Source: Richelia sp. SL_2_1
GTDB taxonomy: Bacteria > Cyanobacteriota > Cyanobacteriia > Cyanobacteriales > Nostocaceae
DNA length: 64,000 nt
Direction of reading: 5' to 3'
Assembly (NCBI GenBank): GCA_012033205.1
Contig: JAAUSO010000007.1
Span: 24,313-88,312, forward strand
The notes under the pieces were generated by a model. That model did no database searches. It was not told the DNA's origin and saw only the letters and a list, made by a program, of their open reading frames with translations. The position numbers were made by a program, and so were the translations under genes. Below, in pieces: positions 42,956 through 51,295 of the stretch. Each line of letters starts with the position of its first letter. Position 1 is the stretch's first letter.

Positions 42956-43987
42956 ATGCAAATTATCGATAACTCAAATTTAAATTTGAAGCAACTGCAA
43001 TACCCGAATCTGCAAAAACTGCAATTACCTCCTTTACCAATGAAGCGTCCTTTGTTGATGATTGGACATGGTACCAGAGACGAACAAGGAAAGCAGGCTT
43101 TGTTAGATTTTGCTAGCGCTTACCAAGCTTTAGACTATTCTCGTCCAGTATTACCTTGTTTTTTGGAACTAACTGGTCCCACAATTCAAGAGGGTGTGGA
43201 TGAATGTGTCAAAAACGGTTACACGGAACTTTCCGCATTACCAATTTTACTATTTGCTGCACGACATAATAAATTTGACGTTACCAACGAATTAGACCGC
43301 GCTAGAGTTAGATATCCCGAATTAAAATTTCACTATGGAAGACACTTCGGAATTACACCCCTACTAATCGAACTGTGGCGCAATCGCCTAGCCGAACTCG
43401 ATAAACCCGAACACAATCCCCAACAAATTTCCCGTCAAGATACTGTACTGTTGTTTGTTGGTAGAGGTTCAAGCGACCCCGACGCGAATGGCGATATATT
43501 TAAATTAGCTCGAATTCTTTGGGAAGGTAGCGGTTATTCCACCGTTGAAACCTGCTTTATCGGCATTACCCACCCCAGATTAGAAGAAGGTTTTCAACGC
43601 GCTCGTTTATATCAACCGAAACGCATCATTGTATTACCATACTTTTTGTTTATGGGTACATTAGTGAAAAAAATCTTCAACATTACAGCCCAACAGCAAG
43701 AGCAATATCCAGATATTTCCATTACTGCTTTACCAGAAATCGGTTTGCAGCCAGAATTATTGACAATACTGCGAGAACGAGAAATTGAAACTCAACTCGG
43801 AGAAGTGAAGATGAATTGTGAAATGTGTAAATTCCGCACTGCTGCTGTATCGGATAATCACGGACACGGACATTCTCACGACCACCATGATCATCACGAC
43901 CACCATGATCACGACCATTCACACCCACCCGTAGACCCCTACGCAGATATCAATAACTACCATCAAAAAATCTGGCAAGCACCATAG
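42956..43987 (+). CDS. cbiX: Sirohydrochlorin cobaltochelatase (CbiX type)
   Basis: Inserts cobalt into sirohydrochlorin in anaerobic-type cobalamin synthesis. Two CbiX-like repeats: '[18 protein letters not shown]' (residues ~36-53) and '[19 protein letters not shown]' (~165-180), each followed by 'LP.LLFAARH' / '[14 protein letters not shown]'. A C-terminal histidine-rich tail (about 20 H/D in [11 protein letters not shown]) probably handles metal. A cysteine pair CEMC precedes it. ATG at 42956 fits AGGAAAGGGG. Expression is under the cobalamin riboswitch. Nickel (CfbA-like) use cannot be excluded by sequence. Confidence 0.9.
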   Translation: MQIIDNSNLNLKQLQYPNLQKLQLPPLPMKRPLLMIGHGTRDEQGKQALLDFASAYQALDYSRPVLPCFLELTGPTIQEGVDECVKNGYTELSALPILLFAARHNKFDVTNELDRARVRYPELKFHYGRHFGITPLLIELWRNRLAELDKPEHNPQQISRQDTVLLFVGRGSSDPDANGDIFKLARILWEGSGYSTVETCFIGITHPRLEEGFQRARLYQPKRIIVLPYFLFMGTLVKKIFNITAQQQEQYPDISITALPEIGLQPELLTILREREIETQLGEVKMNCEMCKFRTAAVSDNHGHGHSHDHHDHHDHHDHDHSHPPVDPYADINNYHQKIWQAP

Positions 43988-43991
43988 AATT

Positions 43992-44019
43992 GTAGAGACG
44001 TAGCCGGGCGTTACGTCTC
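43992..44019. repeat. TAGAGACGT palindromic repeat
   Basis: GTAGAGACGTAGCC-GGGCGTTACGTCTC, imperfect, right after cbiX stop codon. Confidence 0.65.
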
Positions 44020-44081
44020 AAACAATCTAAAATCACCAATGCCAAAATAAACTACCCCTTCTGTTCATCTCCCCATATCCT

Positions 44082-44408
44082 TCACTCAATCAAATCCAGC
44101 TTTTCTAAAAAAACTCGTAAAGGTAATAAAAGAGTCCTTGCAACATCAGCTAATTCACTTAATTTAACTGAATCCCCTTGTCCATCGCGCAACATCCAAA
44201 TTACCGTACTGCTGACACCCGATTTTTGCTGTAAACTAAGCCAGTTAGGAATACCTGCCCGTTCCATTAAATCTAAAAGCGCTGTATCTTTAGAATTTCC
44301 GGTAGCATAAATTGTCGCAAACAAAAAACGTAAACAGGCAATTATTACACCGAAAATTAAAATAACACTTAGCAATCCGTAAACAAGATATAAGCTATCA
44401 AAAATCAT
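44082..44408 (-). CDS. Membrane-anchored protein with XRE-like helix-turn-helix
   Basis: One hydrophobic segment (residues ~5-33) is followed by a ~65-residue helical domain, 'LMERAGIPNWLSLQQKSGVS', 'VIWMLRDGQGDSVKLSELADVARTLLLPL' (pieces). Its spacing matches XRE/Cro-type helix-turn-helix domains (helix 2 'SLQQKSGVS', recognition 'STVIWMLRD'). A DNA-binding domain tethered to the membrane would be unusual. Family not recognised. ATG at 44408 chosen; TTG 44414 is upstream. Confidence 0.6.
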   Translation of the reverse strand: MIFDSLYLVYGLLSVILIFGVIIACLRFLFATIYATGNSKDTALLDLMERAGIPNWLSLQQKSGVSSTVIWMLRDGQGDSVKLSELADVARTLLLPLRVFLEKLDLIE

Positions 44409-44593
44409 AAACAAAAATAATTTTATTGTTTTACTACTTTCTCCGTACTATAAAACCCCAAGGTGAATTTTGAAAGCATACTCGGACTCAAAAGCTCGTT
44501 TGACAAGGGTTATAGGTCAAAATATTTTTGAGATTCAAACTAGAGTATTACATTTAATATTGCTCTTAAGTAAACGTTAGATGACAATCTATA

Positions 44594-44657
44594 GAAGTCG
44601 GGTTTTGATCAAGATTATCTGAGATTACAGATATTTATCCTAAAAACCCGACTTCTC
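44594..44657. repeat. AAGTCGGGTTTTGATC inverted repeat
   Basis: GAAGTCGGGTTTTGATC ... CTAAAAACCCGACTTC. Between the membrane/XRE gene start and sipA start, 40 bases before the latter. Confidence 0.8.
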
Positions 44658-44698
44658 ACTGAAGGAAAAATAAAGGTTTTAATTCCCAATTCCCTATT

Positions 44699-44938
44699 AT
44701 GTCTAAAGAATTTACTATTGGTAGTAAAGTCCGCGTAGTTGCCCTACCACCTTACATCAAAACTGCTGAACCCATGCCGATGCTCCGTCCTGCCGATATA
44801 ATTCATATAGGAGAAGAAGGTATCGTTCTTGACCGTCGTCCCGGAGGATACTGGGGTATTCGCTTTGCTAATGGCTCGTTTCTTTTGGATAGTCAGTATA
44901 TAGAATCCACTGAAACTCATACTCAACCAGAATCCTGA
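44699..44938 (+). CDS. sipA: SipA / CRR42-type protein (DUF3148)
   Basis: 79 residues. Whole-length match to the cyanobacterial SipA/DUF3148 family: 'KVRVVALPPYIKTAEPMPML', 'GEEGIVLDRRPGGYWGIRFA' and 'FLLDSQYIE'. SipA binds the sensor kinase NblS in Synechococcus; the plant relative CRR42 helps NDH complex assembly. Small SH3-like fold, cytoplasmic. No strong ribosome site is seen. It is flanked by inverted repeats on both sides. Confidence 0.88.
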   Translation: MSKEFTIGSKVRVVALPPYIKTAEPMPMLRPADIIHIGEEGIVLDRRPGGYWGIRFANGSFLLDSQYIESTETHTQPES

Positions 44939-44942
44939 AGGT

Positions 44943-45008
44943 GATTCGTCGGGTTTTTATCATAGTTATCTCGTTTTACGAATATTTAAGCTCAAAAACC
45001 CGACTTCT
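44943..45008. repeat. GTCGGGTTTTTAT inverted repeat
   Basis: GGTGATTCGTCGGGTTTTTAT ... CTCAAAAACCCGACTTC. The left 20 bases are also found, without a right half, at 1826-1846 upstream of the CBS-CP12 gene. Confidence 0.75.
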
Positions 45009-45094
45009 TAAAGCTAAATTACTAAATATAAGTGCAACTGCTGTACGAGTAATTGTAAACTTATTTAAAGTAGTCATTCATACTCTGCACAAAA

Positions 45095-45676
45095 ATGAAC
45101 CGCCGTAATTTTTTTCGCAATTTTTTTCGCAATTTTTTAAATATATTATTTGCCAGTTGCTTTGTATTCTTAGGATGGTTGAATTTTACTCCTGTTGCTA
45201 ATGCAATGGGTGGTACGCTTCCTTCAGTCAATCAACCTGCACCAGAATTTACTTTACCAACTAACACCGGAGACGGAGAAATTTCCCTTTCTGATTATCG
45301 TGGTAAATGGGTAGTACTTTATTTTTATCCCAAGGATTTTACACCCGGTTGCACTATCGAAGCACGTCGTTTTCAAGAAGATTTGCCAAAATACTTAGAA
45401 CAAAATACCGAAGTTATCGGTGTCAGTGCTGATGATATAGATTCTCACGCCGAATTTTGCGATTCTGAAGGTTTAAAATTTCCCTTATTAGCCGATACAA
45501 CTGGTGCAGTAAGTAAAGCTTACGGTTCTTGGATGAGCTTCATTTCCATGCGTCACAGTTTTATTATTGATCCAAAAGGTATTTTACGAGAAACTTTTGT
45601 CAAAGTTAATCCAATCGTTCATTCTCAAGAGGTAATGGCACGACTTAAGGATTTACAGCAAACTATTTCTTCTTAA
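45095..45676 (+). CDS. Peroxiredoxin, PrxQ/BCP type, exported
   Basis: Thiol peroxidase. A signal peptide (residues ~1-37, ending VANA-MG) predicts export to periplasm or thylakoid lumen. The peroxidatic cysteine is in FTPGCTIEARRF. The resolving cysteine normally five residues later (PGCTxEACxF) is arginine here. Another cysteine in AEFCDSEGL may serve, or the enzyme works as 1-Cys. The N-terminal repeated NFFRNFFRNF is from a 15-base DNA repeat. A TAGAGACGT palindrome follows. Confidence 0.88.
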   Translation: MNRRNFFRNFFRNFLNILFASCFVFLGWLNFTPVANAMGGTLPSVNQPAPEFTLPTNTGDGEISLSDYRGKWVVLYFYPKDFTPGCTIEARRFQEDLPKYLEQNTEVIGVSADDIDSHAEFCDSEGLKFPLLADTTGAVSKAYGSWMSFISMRHSFIIDPKGILRETFVKVNPIVHSQEVMARLKDLQQTISS

Positions 45677-45701
45677 TTATTCCATACAAATCAAAACATT
45701 G

Positions 45702-45728
45702 GGAGACGTTGCAATGCAACGTCTCTAC
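45702..45728. repeat. TAGAGACGT palindromic repeat
   Basis: GGGAGACGTTGCA-ATGCAACGTCTCTAC just after the peroxiredoxin gene. Confidence 0.7.
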
Positions 45729-45884
45729 ATATTTATCTGTGGATTTTTAGGTGTCACCAATTTCATAATCCAAAATCTAAAATCCAAAATTCTATTGATA
45801 TTGATTACATTTATCCCGACAACTTTTAGCAAAATGAGCTAAAAATAGAATTAGCAAGGCGATAATTTTTCAACGAGGCTAAAT

Positions 45885-46373
45885 ATGGATTTTGAACGCG
45901 AAGTCCCGATTGAAAAAACTACCGAAGAATTAGAATTAGAAACGCTAGATTCTCCTCGCAAACCTTTTAAAATATTGCGAAATGCCGAAGCTTTTTTGCG
46001 CCGTCCAACTGTTGCAGCAATAGTACCAATTTTACCGCCAAAGTTAAGTGAAAACTTGCAAGATGCCAACGATATTGCAGAAGATTCACTCGAAGAATTA
46101 GCAGAAATAGACCTAAATCAAATTAACGATTGGGAATTGCGTCCTTTTCGGATGCGGATTGGTTTAAGTTTTGTCGGATTTAGTTCTTTAGCTATACTTG
46201 TTTTAGCGCTTTTCTTAACTACGTTACATCCACAAATGAGTCCAACTGAACAAATTGCTAGATATTGGGGTGAGTATATTTGGTTTGTTTGTTTGGGTGT
46301 TACTGGAATGTTTCTTCTAGGTAGAGAAGCGATGCGTCCTATCAATAAACGCAATTTAGACGATGACTGGTAA
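45885..46373 (+). CDS. Conserved cyanobacterial membrane protein
   Basis: 162 residues. The N-terminal ~85 are acidic and soluble (TTEELELETLDSPRKPFK..., ELAEIDLNQINDWELRP). Two hydrophobic segments (~102-121 and ~136-153) follow, with a polar end GREAMRPINKRNLDDDW. Probably a membrane protein with a cytoplasmic N-terminal domain. No family or function assigned from memory. Not in an evident operon. Confidence 0.68.
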   Translation: MDFEREVPIEKTTEELELETLDSPRKPFKILRNAEAFLRRPTVAAIVPILPPKLSENLQDANDIAEDSLEELAEIDLNQINDWELRPFRMRIGLSFVGFSSLAILVLALFLTTLHPQMSPTEQIARYWGEYIWFVCLGVTGMFLLGREAMRPINKRNLDDDW

Positions 46374-46383
46374 ACCACCGGAG

Positions 46384-46529
46384 TTAAAAGTTAGGTGTTA
46401 GGAGTTAGGAGTTAGGAGCTAGGAGTTATAAACATCAAATTGAAAGTATGCAACTATTATCCAATTACCAATTACCAATTACCAATTACCAATTACCAAT
46501 TACCAATTACCAATTACCAATTACCAATT
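46384..46529. repeat. GGAGTTA and CCAATTA heptamer STRRs
   Basis: GGAGTTA units at 46384-46425, then nine or so tandem ACCAATT units (46459-46525) right up to the ATG of ppk2. If translation began at the TTG 46440 they would encode NYQLPIT repeats; the ATG at 46530 is preferred. Confidence 0.85.
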
Positions 46530-47399
46530 ATGAATCATGATCCTTTTATTATTTTACCGGGTTCAAAGATTTCTCTGAGTAAAGATTACGATACGACTTT
46601 TACAGGTGATTTTTATGATAAAGGTGATGCAAAAATCAAATTGCAACAGGATATTGAACGATTGTCAAAATACCAAAATATTCTTTATGCTCAAAATACT
46701 TATGCGCTGCTAATTATTTTTCAAGCAATGGATGCTGCTGGTAAAGATAGTACAATAAAATATGTTATGTCTGGTGTAAATCCTCAAGGTTGTCAGGTAT
46801 TTAGTTTTAAAGAACCTTCCTCAGAGGAATTAGACCATGATTATTTATGGCGCAGTGTAAAAGCTTTACCGGAAAGAGGAAGAATTGGTATTTTTAACCG
46901 TTCTTATTATGAAGAAGTTTTAGTGCTGCGCGTACATCCAGAATTAATAAAAAAACAACAATTACCTAAATCTGTAATGGGTAATCATATATGGAAACAG
47001 CGTTTTGAAGAGATAAATAATTTTGAGAAATATTTAACGAATAATGGAATTATTATTCTCAAGTTTTTTCTCAATGTCTCAAAGAAAGAACAGAAAAAAC
47101 GTTTTATGAAGCGCATTGAATTACCAGAAAAAAACTGGAAGTTCTCCGCAAGTGATGTCAAAGAACGTGCTTTTTGGGACGATTATATGAATGCTTACGA
47201 AGATGCTTTTCGTCACACTAGCACTGAATGGGCTCCATGGCACATCATTCCTGCTGATCATAAATGGTTTACTCGTATAGCTGTTGCTGATATTATTTGC
47301 TCTAAGTTAAAAGAACTTAAATTAAGTTATCCTACACCCACAGAACAACATAAACAAGATATTCTCAAGGCTAAGGAAATTTTAGAAGCGGAAAATTAA
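46530..47399 (+). CDS. ppk2: Polyphosphate kinase 2 (PPK2) family protein
   Basis: 289 residues. PPK2 motif 1 'ALLIIFQAMDAAGKDSTIKYV' supplies the P-loop (AMDAAGKDS); motif 2 'IGIFNRSYYEEVLVLRVHP'; lid region 'KNWKFSASDVKERAFWDDYM'. It transfers phosphate between polyphosphate and nucleotides. The motif spacing resembles class I or III; AMP versus ADP preference cannot be told from the sequence. The 5' side is an STRR, and the start lacks a Shine-Dalgarno site, so the initiation point is inferred from family length (~270-300). Confidence 0.92.
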   Translation: MNHDPFIILPGSKISLSKDYDTTFTGDFYDKGDAKIKLQQDIERLSKYQNILYAQNTYALLIIFQAMDAAGKDSTIKYVMSGVNPQGCQVFSFKEPSSEELDHDYLWRSVKALPERGRIGIFNRSYYEEVLVLRVHPELIKKQQLPKSVMGNHIWKQRFEEINNFEKYLTNNGIIILKFFLNVSKKEQKKRFMKRIELPEKNWKFSASDVKERAFWDDYMNAYEDAFRHTSTEWAPWHIIPADHKWFTRIAVADIICSKLKELKLSYPTPTEQHKQDILKAKEILEAEN

Positions 47400-47663
47400 C
47401 TACTCAACATCAACCAGTTATTAAAATATTTTTCACTCATGCATCTTCAAAACTTTTATGGTATATTTGTACTAAGCTATAAAAAGGAGATTGATTTGAA
47501 GATGCTAACACCAATATTGATATAGTAGCCTAATTAAAGTTTGAGCAACTACGAATATTACATTCGGATGATATCTATAGGTATATTATCGGAAGGGTTA
47601 CACTTAGGTGTAAGCTGGTAGAAAGTTAAATATTTGAGACAAGAAAAGAAATAGCTACTAATT

Positions 47664-48437
47664 ATGTCGATTATTGCTCTGAGAGCGTGGTATATCGAAA
47701 AGTATGAGCCGATTTCAGAGCTGGAGAAACGTCAGCCAGACATTCGTATCAGTAAAAAAAGTCTGTTGAAGTCGGCTTTAAGAGCGGATTTTTTGGAAGA
47801 TAGCGACGAAGTGAAAAATTCAACTTGGTTTCGCCGCTATCTCGAAGGCGACGAGATAGAATTTTATATTGAAGGTAGTGGTGGTTATTGTGTAGCCAAC
47901 ATCGACCTAATTAGTCATGAAATTTATTTTACTAAGCAAGCTTTGTTGGCTCAATTGGAACCAACGATTTTTTTGAGTTATCAAGATGAGTATCCTGAAG
48001 CTAGTGATGCTTTACGTGAAGGATTGCTCGATAGTTTGGATAAATTGAATTTGCGATCGCGACTTCCGTTAAAATTAATTGAGTCAATTCGTCCCAAAGA
48101 TGCTCCAATGCGTTTGGGAAGTAGTATGATGCGAAAAATTCGCAGGAGTTTACTATTTATTGCGGATGCGACACCGATTACGAGTGTTGATAGTGGTAAG
48201 GAAAAACCGTTGTTGCTTCCGAGTGCGAATACTTGTATTGAAATCGGTTACGCTATTCAAAGTAAACGTTCTGAACAGATATTGCTCGCACAAATGCAAC
48301 GTGAGGATAAAAATGGACAATTTCCTTTTGATTTAACTACAACTCAAATAATGCAGTTCAAAGACAGTAAAGAATTAAATAAAATCTTGCCACAAACAAT
48401 TCAAACTGTTTTAGCAAGATTTCGATTATTTGCATAA
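47664..48437 (+). CDS. Protein with C-terminal TIR-like/nucleotide-binding domain
   Basis: 257 residues. The N-terminal ~110 are unrecognised. The C-terminal half has 'SMMRKIRRSLLFIADATPIT', 'LPSANTCIEIGYAIQSKRSEQILLAQ' and 'GQFPFDLTTTQIMQFK' (fragments). This order (ADxT ... PN.N...E.GYA ... FDL...) is that of TIR-like/nucleoside-deoxyribosyltransferase-like nucleotide-binding domains, with E in CIEIGYA as the probable catalytic glutamate. Such domains hydrolyse NAD or sense nucleotides, often in defence proteins. No partner genes are adjacent, so function is unproved. Confidence 0.6.
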   Translation: MSIIALRAWYIEKYEPISELEKRQPDIRISKKSLLKSALRADFLEDSDEVKNSTWFRRYLEGDEIEFYIEGSGGYCVANIDLISHEIYFTKQALLAQLEPTIFLSYQDEYPEASDALREGLLDSLDKLNLRSRLPLKLIESIRPKDAPMRLGSSMMRKIRRSLLFIADATPITSVDSGKEKPLLLPSANTCIEIGYAIQSKRSEQILLAQMQREDKNGQFPFDLTTTQIMQFKDSKELNKILPQTIQTVLARFRLFA

Positions 48438-48450
48438 ACTAAATTTTGTC

Positions 48451-48562
48451 ATTACTTTTAATTATTTTTAATTATTTTTAATTAGTATATTATCGTAATT
48501 ATTTTTTATCTTCAGTCTATTTTAATAGACTTTCGCTATGAGCCTGGGAATTAATTCCCAGG
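48451..48562. repeat. TTTTTAATTA tandem repeats and two palindromes
   Basis: Three to four 10-base TTTTTAATTA units (48451-48485), then hairpin AGTCTATT/AATAGACT (48514-48531) and a perfect 20-base palindrome CCTGGGAATTAATTCCCAGG (48543-48562). All are downstream of the TIR-like gene and immediately before MITE copy 2; a terminator function is likely. Confidence 0.7.
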
Positions 48563-48584
48563 TAAATACAAGCAAGGTTATATA

Positions 48585-48708
48585 TAGCGGTTTTCACTTG
48601 AGTGGAATACAAATTTTACCTCACCCCGCTCTCTTAACCCCTCTCCTCCTGACAGGAGAGGGGAAGGGGGTGAGGTTTTACTGTATTGGACTCAACTTAA
48701 ATTTGCTA
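48585..48708. mobile_element. MITE-like element A, copy 2 (124 bp)
   Basis: Same ends and central hairpin as the element at 5812-5936 (TAGCGGTTTTCACTTGAGT ... TTTGCTA), ~90% identical by eye. TA lies on each side (48583-48584 and 48709-48710). Intergenic. Confidence 0.87.
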
Positions 48709-48770
48709 TAATCTGTCGCAATTTGAAATGTGGAAAAACTCGGTTTCTTAATGCTAATAAATAGTAACCC

Positions 48771-49274
48771 TTAAGTTTCCGCATAACCTTGAATATTTTC
48801 AGGTTCAAAAGAACGCAATATATTAGTTGCTTGTTTAACTAATTCTTCAGTACCTTCAAATATAATTAAATACTTCCCAGCATTCAAGCGATTGCGATAA
48901 ATTAAAGCATCTCCACTACCAACTGTCAGCCCTACAGTACCACCAACAACAAAAGCACCTAATACACCGGAAGCCGCTCCTAATAAGCCTCCAATCATCG
49001 GGTTAATAATACCAGCATTGGGAATTATTTCGATATTTGTCAACAAATTGAAAGCATAACCAGCAGCAAATCCGAAAGGAAGAAGCCAATAATTAAGACG
49101 TTGTGCGTTATTTTTAGCTTTTTGATTTGGGTTAATTAATCCATATTCGTCCGCACTTTTGTAACCAGCACCCAAGATACTAATTTGTTTGGTGGGTAAA
49201 CCGGCTTCTTCCAAAGCAGTATAAGCTGCTTCCGCTTGGATTCGGTTTGAATAAACTGCAATTAGATAATTCAT
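48771..49274 (-). CDS. General-stress-protein-17M-like membrane-associated protein
   Basis: The N-terminal ~45 residues (MNYLIAVYSNRIQAEAAYTALEEAGLPTKQISIL) are the 'alpha/beta ferredoxin-like' fold of the GSP17M/YflT family. A central Gly/Ala-rich hydrophobic part (~75-125, GGLLGAASGVLGAFVVGGTVG) is membrane-interacting. The C-terminus repeats a second alpha/beta strand-helix unit (YLIIFEGTEELVKQATNIL). Stress-linked in bacilli; role unknown in cyanobacteria. Confidence 0.72.
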   Translation of the reverse strand: MNYLIAVYSNRIQAEAAYTALEEAGLPTKQISILGAGYKSADEYGLINPNQKAKNNAQRLNYWLLPFGFAAGYAFNLLTNIEIIPNAGIINPMIGGLLGAASGVLGAFVVGGTVGLTVGSGDALIYRNRLNAGKYLIIFEGTEELVKQATNILRSFEPENIQGYAET

Positions 49275-49874
49275 CTAAATAATTTAAAGAATTTAAATAA
49301 TTTCAATAATTTCAACTTATGAGAATTAGTTTCAACAAATCAAATACAACAAATCTTAATTAATGCCTCTTGGATTACACCTGATAACCTAATTCTCTTA
49401 TGCTCTAATATATACTTGATAATCATGAATTTACCAGTACAACAAAATACTATAATCAAAACTATTTTAATAATTTTAATATCTCTATTCAAATAAATAA
49501 CTTGTTAGATTTTTATCAAATCGTTATTCAATCGGAAAATCATAAATAAATTATATTTATTGATTATTCATAAATTATTCATAAACTACTTATAAATTAT
49601 TTATACAAGTTATAATTTTTTTTGCTTTCACGATAGCTTCGCTTGCACTACCCGATTGCCCTTCAAGGGCGCGTGCCGATCGCGATTTATAACCTGTTAT
49701 TATCAAGTTACTAGATTAAAATAATTGAAAATAGGAATCATTACGATTTATTCGATTGTGATTATTAGTATCAAACCTAGTGAGAGTATTTCTATAGAAA
49801 ACCTTGCTGAAAACGAGACTTTGATCGTACTTATGTAGTATTTTTGGTGAAAAGTCGTATAGTGGTTTTTTGCT
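49275..49874. other. 600-base AT-rich intergenic region
   Basis: Mostly A/T with repeated ATAAATTAT/TTATTTAT-like words. A GC-rich islet at 49630-49690 holds TAGCTTCGCTTGC and GCCCTTCAAGGGCGC hairpin pieces and a degenerate HIP1 site, typical of short mobile repeats. No gene recognised. It may contain the promoter of the TPM gene (start 49875). Confidence 0.45.
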
Positions 49875-50615
49875 ATGAAACAGCTCCTCAACCACTTCTT
49901 GAGTTGGCAAAAAAATATCGCGAAGCTGATTTTATCGCTAGCGATGGTGATATTCGTTTCTTCGGTGTTTACAGTACCCGCTTTCGCTACGGGAGTGTAT
50001 GACATACCAAACCTGACTTCAGATACTTGGATTGTAGATGAAGCAGATTTAATCAGCCGTTTTAATCAAGGTAAAATCAGTAGTGCCTTCGATGAATTGG
50101 CTAAGCAGACAGGAAACGAAGTCAGAATAGTAACTATTCGTCGTTTAGATTATGGGGAAACTCCCGAAAGTTTTACCAAAGCTCTATTTGAAAAATGGTT
50201 TCCAACAAAAGAAGCACAAGCAAATCAAACTTTATTAACAATTGACTCCGTAACCAACGGAACCGCCATTATTACCGGCGATCAAGTCAAATCTATCATG
50301 TCTGATGATATTGCCAAAAGCATCGCATCAGAAACCGTTTTAGTGCCTTTGCGTAACGGTAATAAATACAATCAAGCATTATTAGACGCACAAGAGCGTC
50401 TTGTTACCGTACTTTCGGGAAAACAAGATCCGGGGCCTCCAGAAATTACCAACGAAGTACAGGTAGAAGGAACCTTTACCAAAGCCGAAGAAACCAACCA
50501 AGGAAACGCTACCGCTTGGGTAGTAGGATTATTGATTGCAGCTACCGTAATTCCCATGGCAACATACTATATCTATTTAGTTTTCCAGCCATCATCACAA
50601 GGGAATAAGGAATAG
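49875..50615 (+). CDS. psb32: TPM-domain protein (TLP18.3/Psb32 type)
   Basis: Signal peptide to ~residue 38 (ends PAFA-TG), then the TPM phosphatase-fold domain ~50-185: 'WIVDEADLISRFNQGKISSAF', 'GNEVRIVTIRRLDYGETPESF', 'NQTLLTIDSVTNGTAIITGD'. A C-terminal transmembrane helix (~215-237) anchors it with a short cytoplasmic tail. Plant TLP18.3 and cyanobacterial Psb32 are thylakoid-lumen proteins linked to PSII repair. The anchored lumen domain here agrees with Psb32. No catalytic activity is asserted. Confidence 0.87.
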   Translation: MKQLLNHFLSWQKNIAKLILSLAMVIFVSSVFTVPAFATGVYDIPNLTSDTWIVDEADLISRFNQGKISSAFDELAKQTGNEVRIVTIRRLDYGETPESFTKALFEKWFPTKEAQANQTLLTIDSVTNGTAIITGDQVKSIMSDDIAKSIASETVLVPLRNGNKYNQALLDAQERLVTVLSGKQDPGPPEITNEVQVEGTFTKAEETNQGNATAWVVGLLIAATVIPMATYYIYLVFQPSSQGNKE

Positions 50616-50705
50616 GTAAGAGTTAGGAGTCAGGAGTTATGAGTTAGGAATTATTTTCCCCTTGTCTCCCCATCACCCCATCTTTACCAATTCCCAATTC
50701 CCTAA

Positions 50706-51086
50706 TTAATCTTGAACATACTCTTGCCCTGTCAACAAAGCAATCTCGGCACGGACAAATTCTCTACCGAGATAAGCAGCATGATCAAACATGGTTATCG
50801 GACAGGGCTGAGTTTGTTCAAAAATTTTTACCGATAATTCTTTTGCTGTTCTACCAGAATATACTGTTGTGTGGGTTCGTTCTACTTTTCCTTTTGCAGG
50901 AATTACCTTTCCGGTTTCTGGATCGACAGCTAAACCTCGTTCATCAATAATGTTAGTAAAATGTTTCGCAAAAATGAGTCCTTCTTGACGGTCAATGTAA
51001 ATAATAAAATATCCCGCAGGATCTAAATCAATGTGTCGTTGAGAAAGCTTATCATCAATTGCTGTTAAATTATCACGTAGATTCAT
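50706..51086 (-). CDS. DUF4346-domain protein
   Basis: 126 residues: 'DPAGYFIIYIDRQEGLIFAKHF', 'DERGLAVDPETGKVIP', 'HTTVYSGRTAKELSVKIFE' and 'DHAAYLGREFVRAEIAL' are the family marks. In some organisms the domain is attached to dihydropteroate-synthase-like proteins; here it stands alone. An enzymatic function is not established. Flanked by STRRs on both sides. Confidence 0.78.
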   Translation of the reverse strand: MNLRDNLTAIDDKLSQRHIDLDPAGYFIIYIDRQEGLIFAKHFTNIIDERGLAVDPETGKVIPAKGKVERTHTTVYSGRTAKELSVKIFEQTQPCPITMFDHAAYLGREFVRAEIALLTGQEYVQD

Positions 51087-51186
51087 AATTATTTCAAAAA
51101 AACTTCCGTCTTAAGGGTAATCACGCACTTAGAATAAGTGTAATTCTTTCTTTTACTTTTTTTCGGGAACAAGGGGACAAATAATA

Positions 51187-51295
51187 ACCTTTAACCTTTA
51201 ACCTTTAACCTTTAACCTATAACCTTTAACCTTTAACCTTTAACCTTTAACCTTTAACCTATAACCTTTAACCTTTAACCCATAACCTTTAATCT
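51187..51295. repeat. TTTAACC heptamer STRR
   Basis: About fifteen TTTAACC/CTATAACC units up to the stop codon of the acetyltransferase gene. The last unit variants (TTTAATC) run into its coding sequence. Confidence 0.9.

Noticed and set aside
46440..46529. Longer ppk2 start that translates the CCAATTA repeat
   Set aside because: It begins at TTG and adds only repeat-coded residues; PPK2 homology begins at the ATG 46530.
51187..51295. Heptamer arrays considered as CRISPR
   Set aside because: Units are contiguous with no spacers and no cas genes are near.
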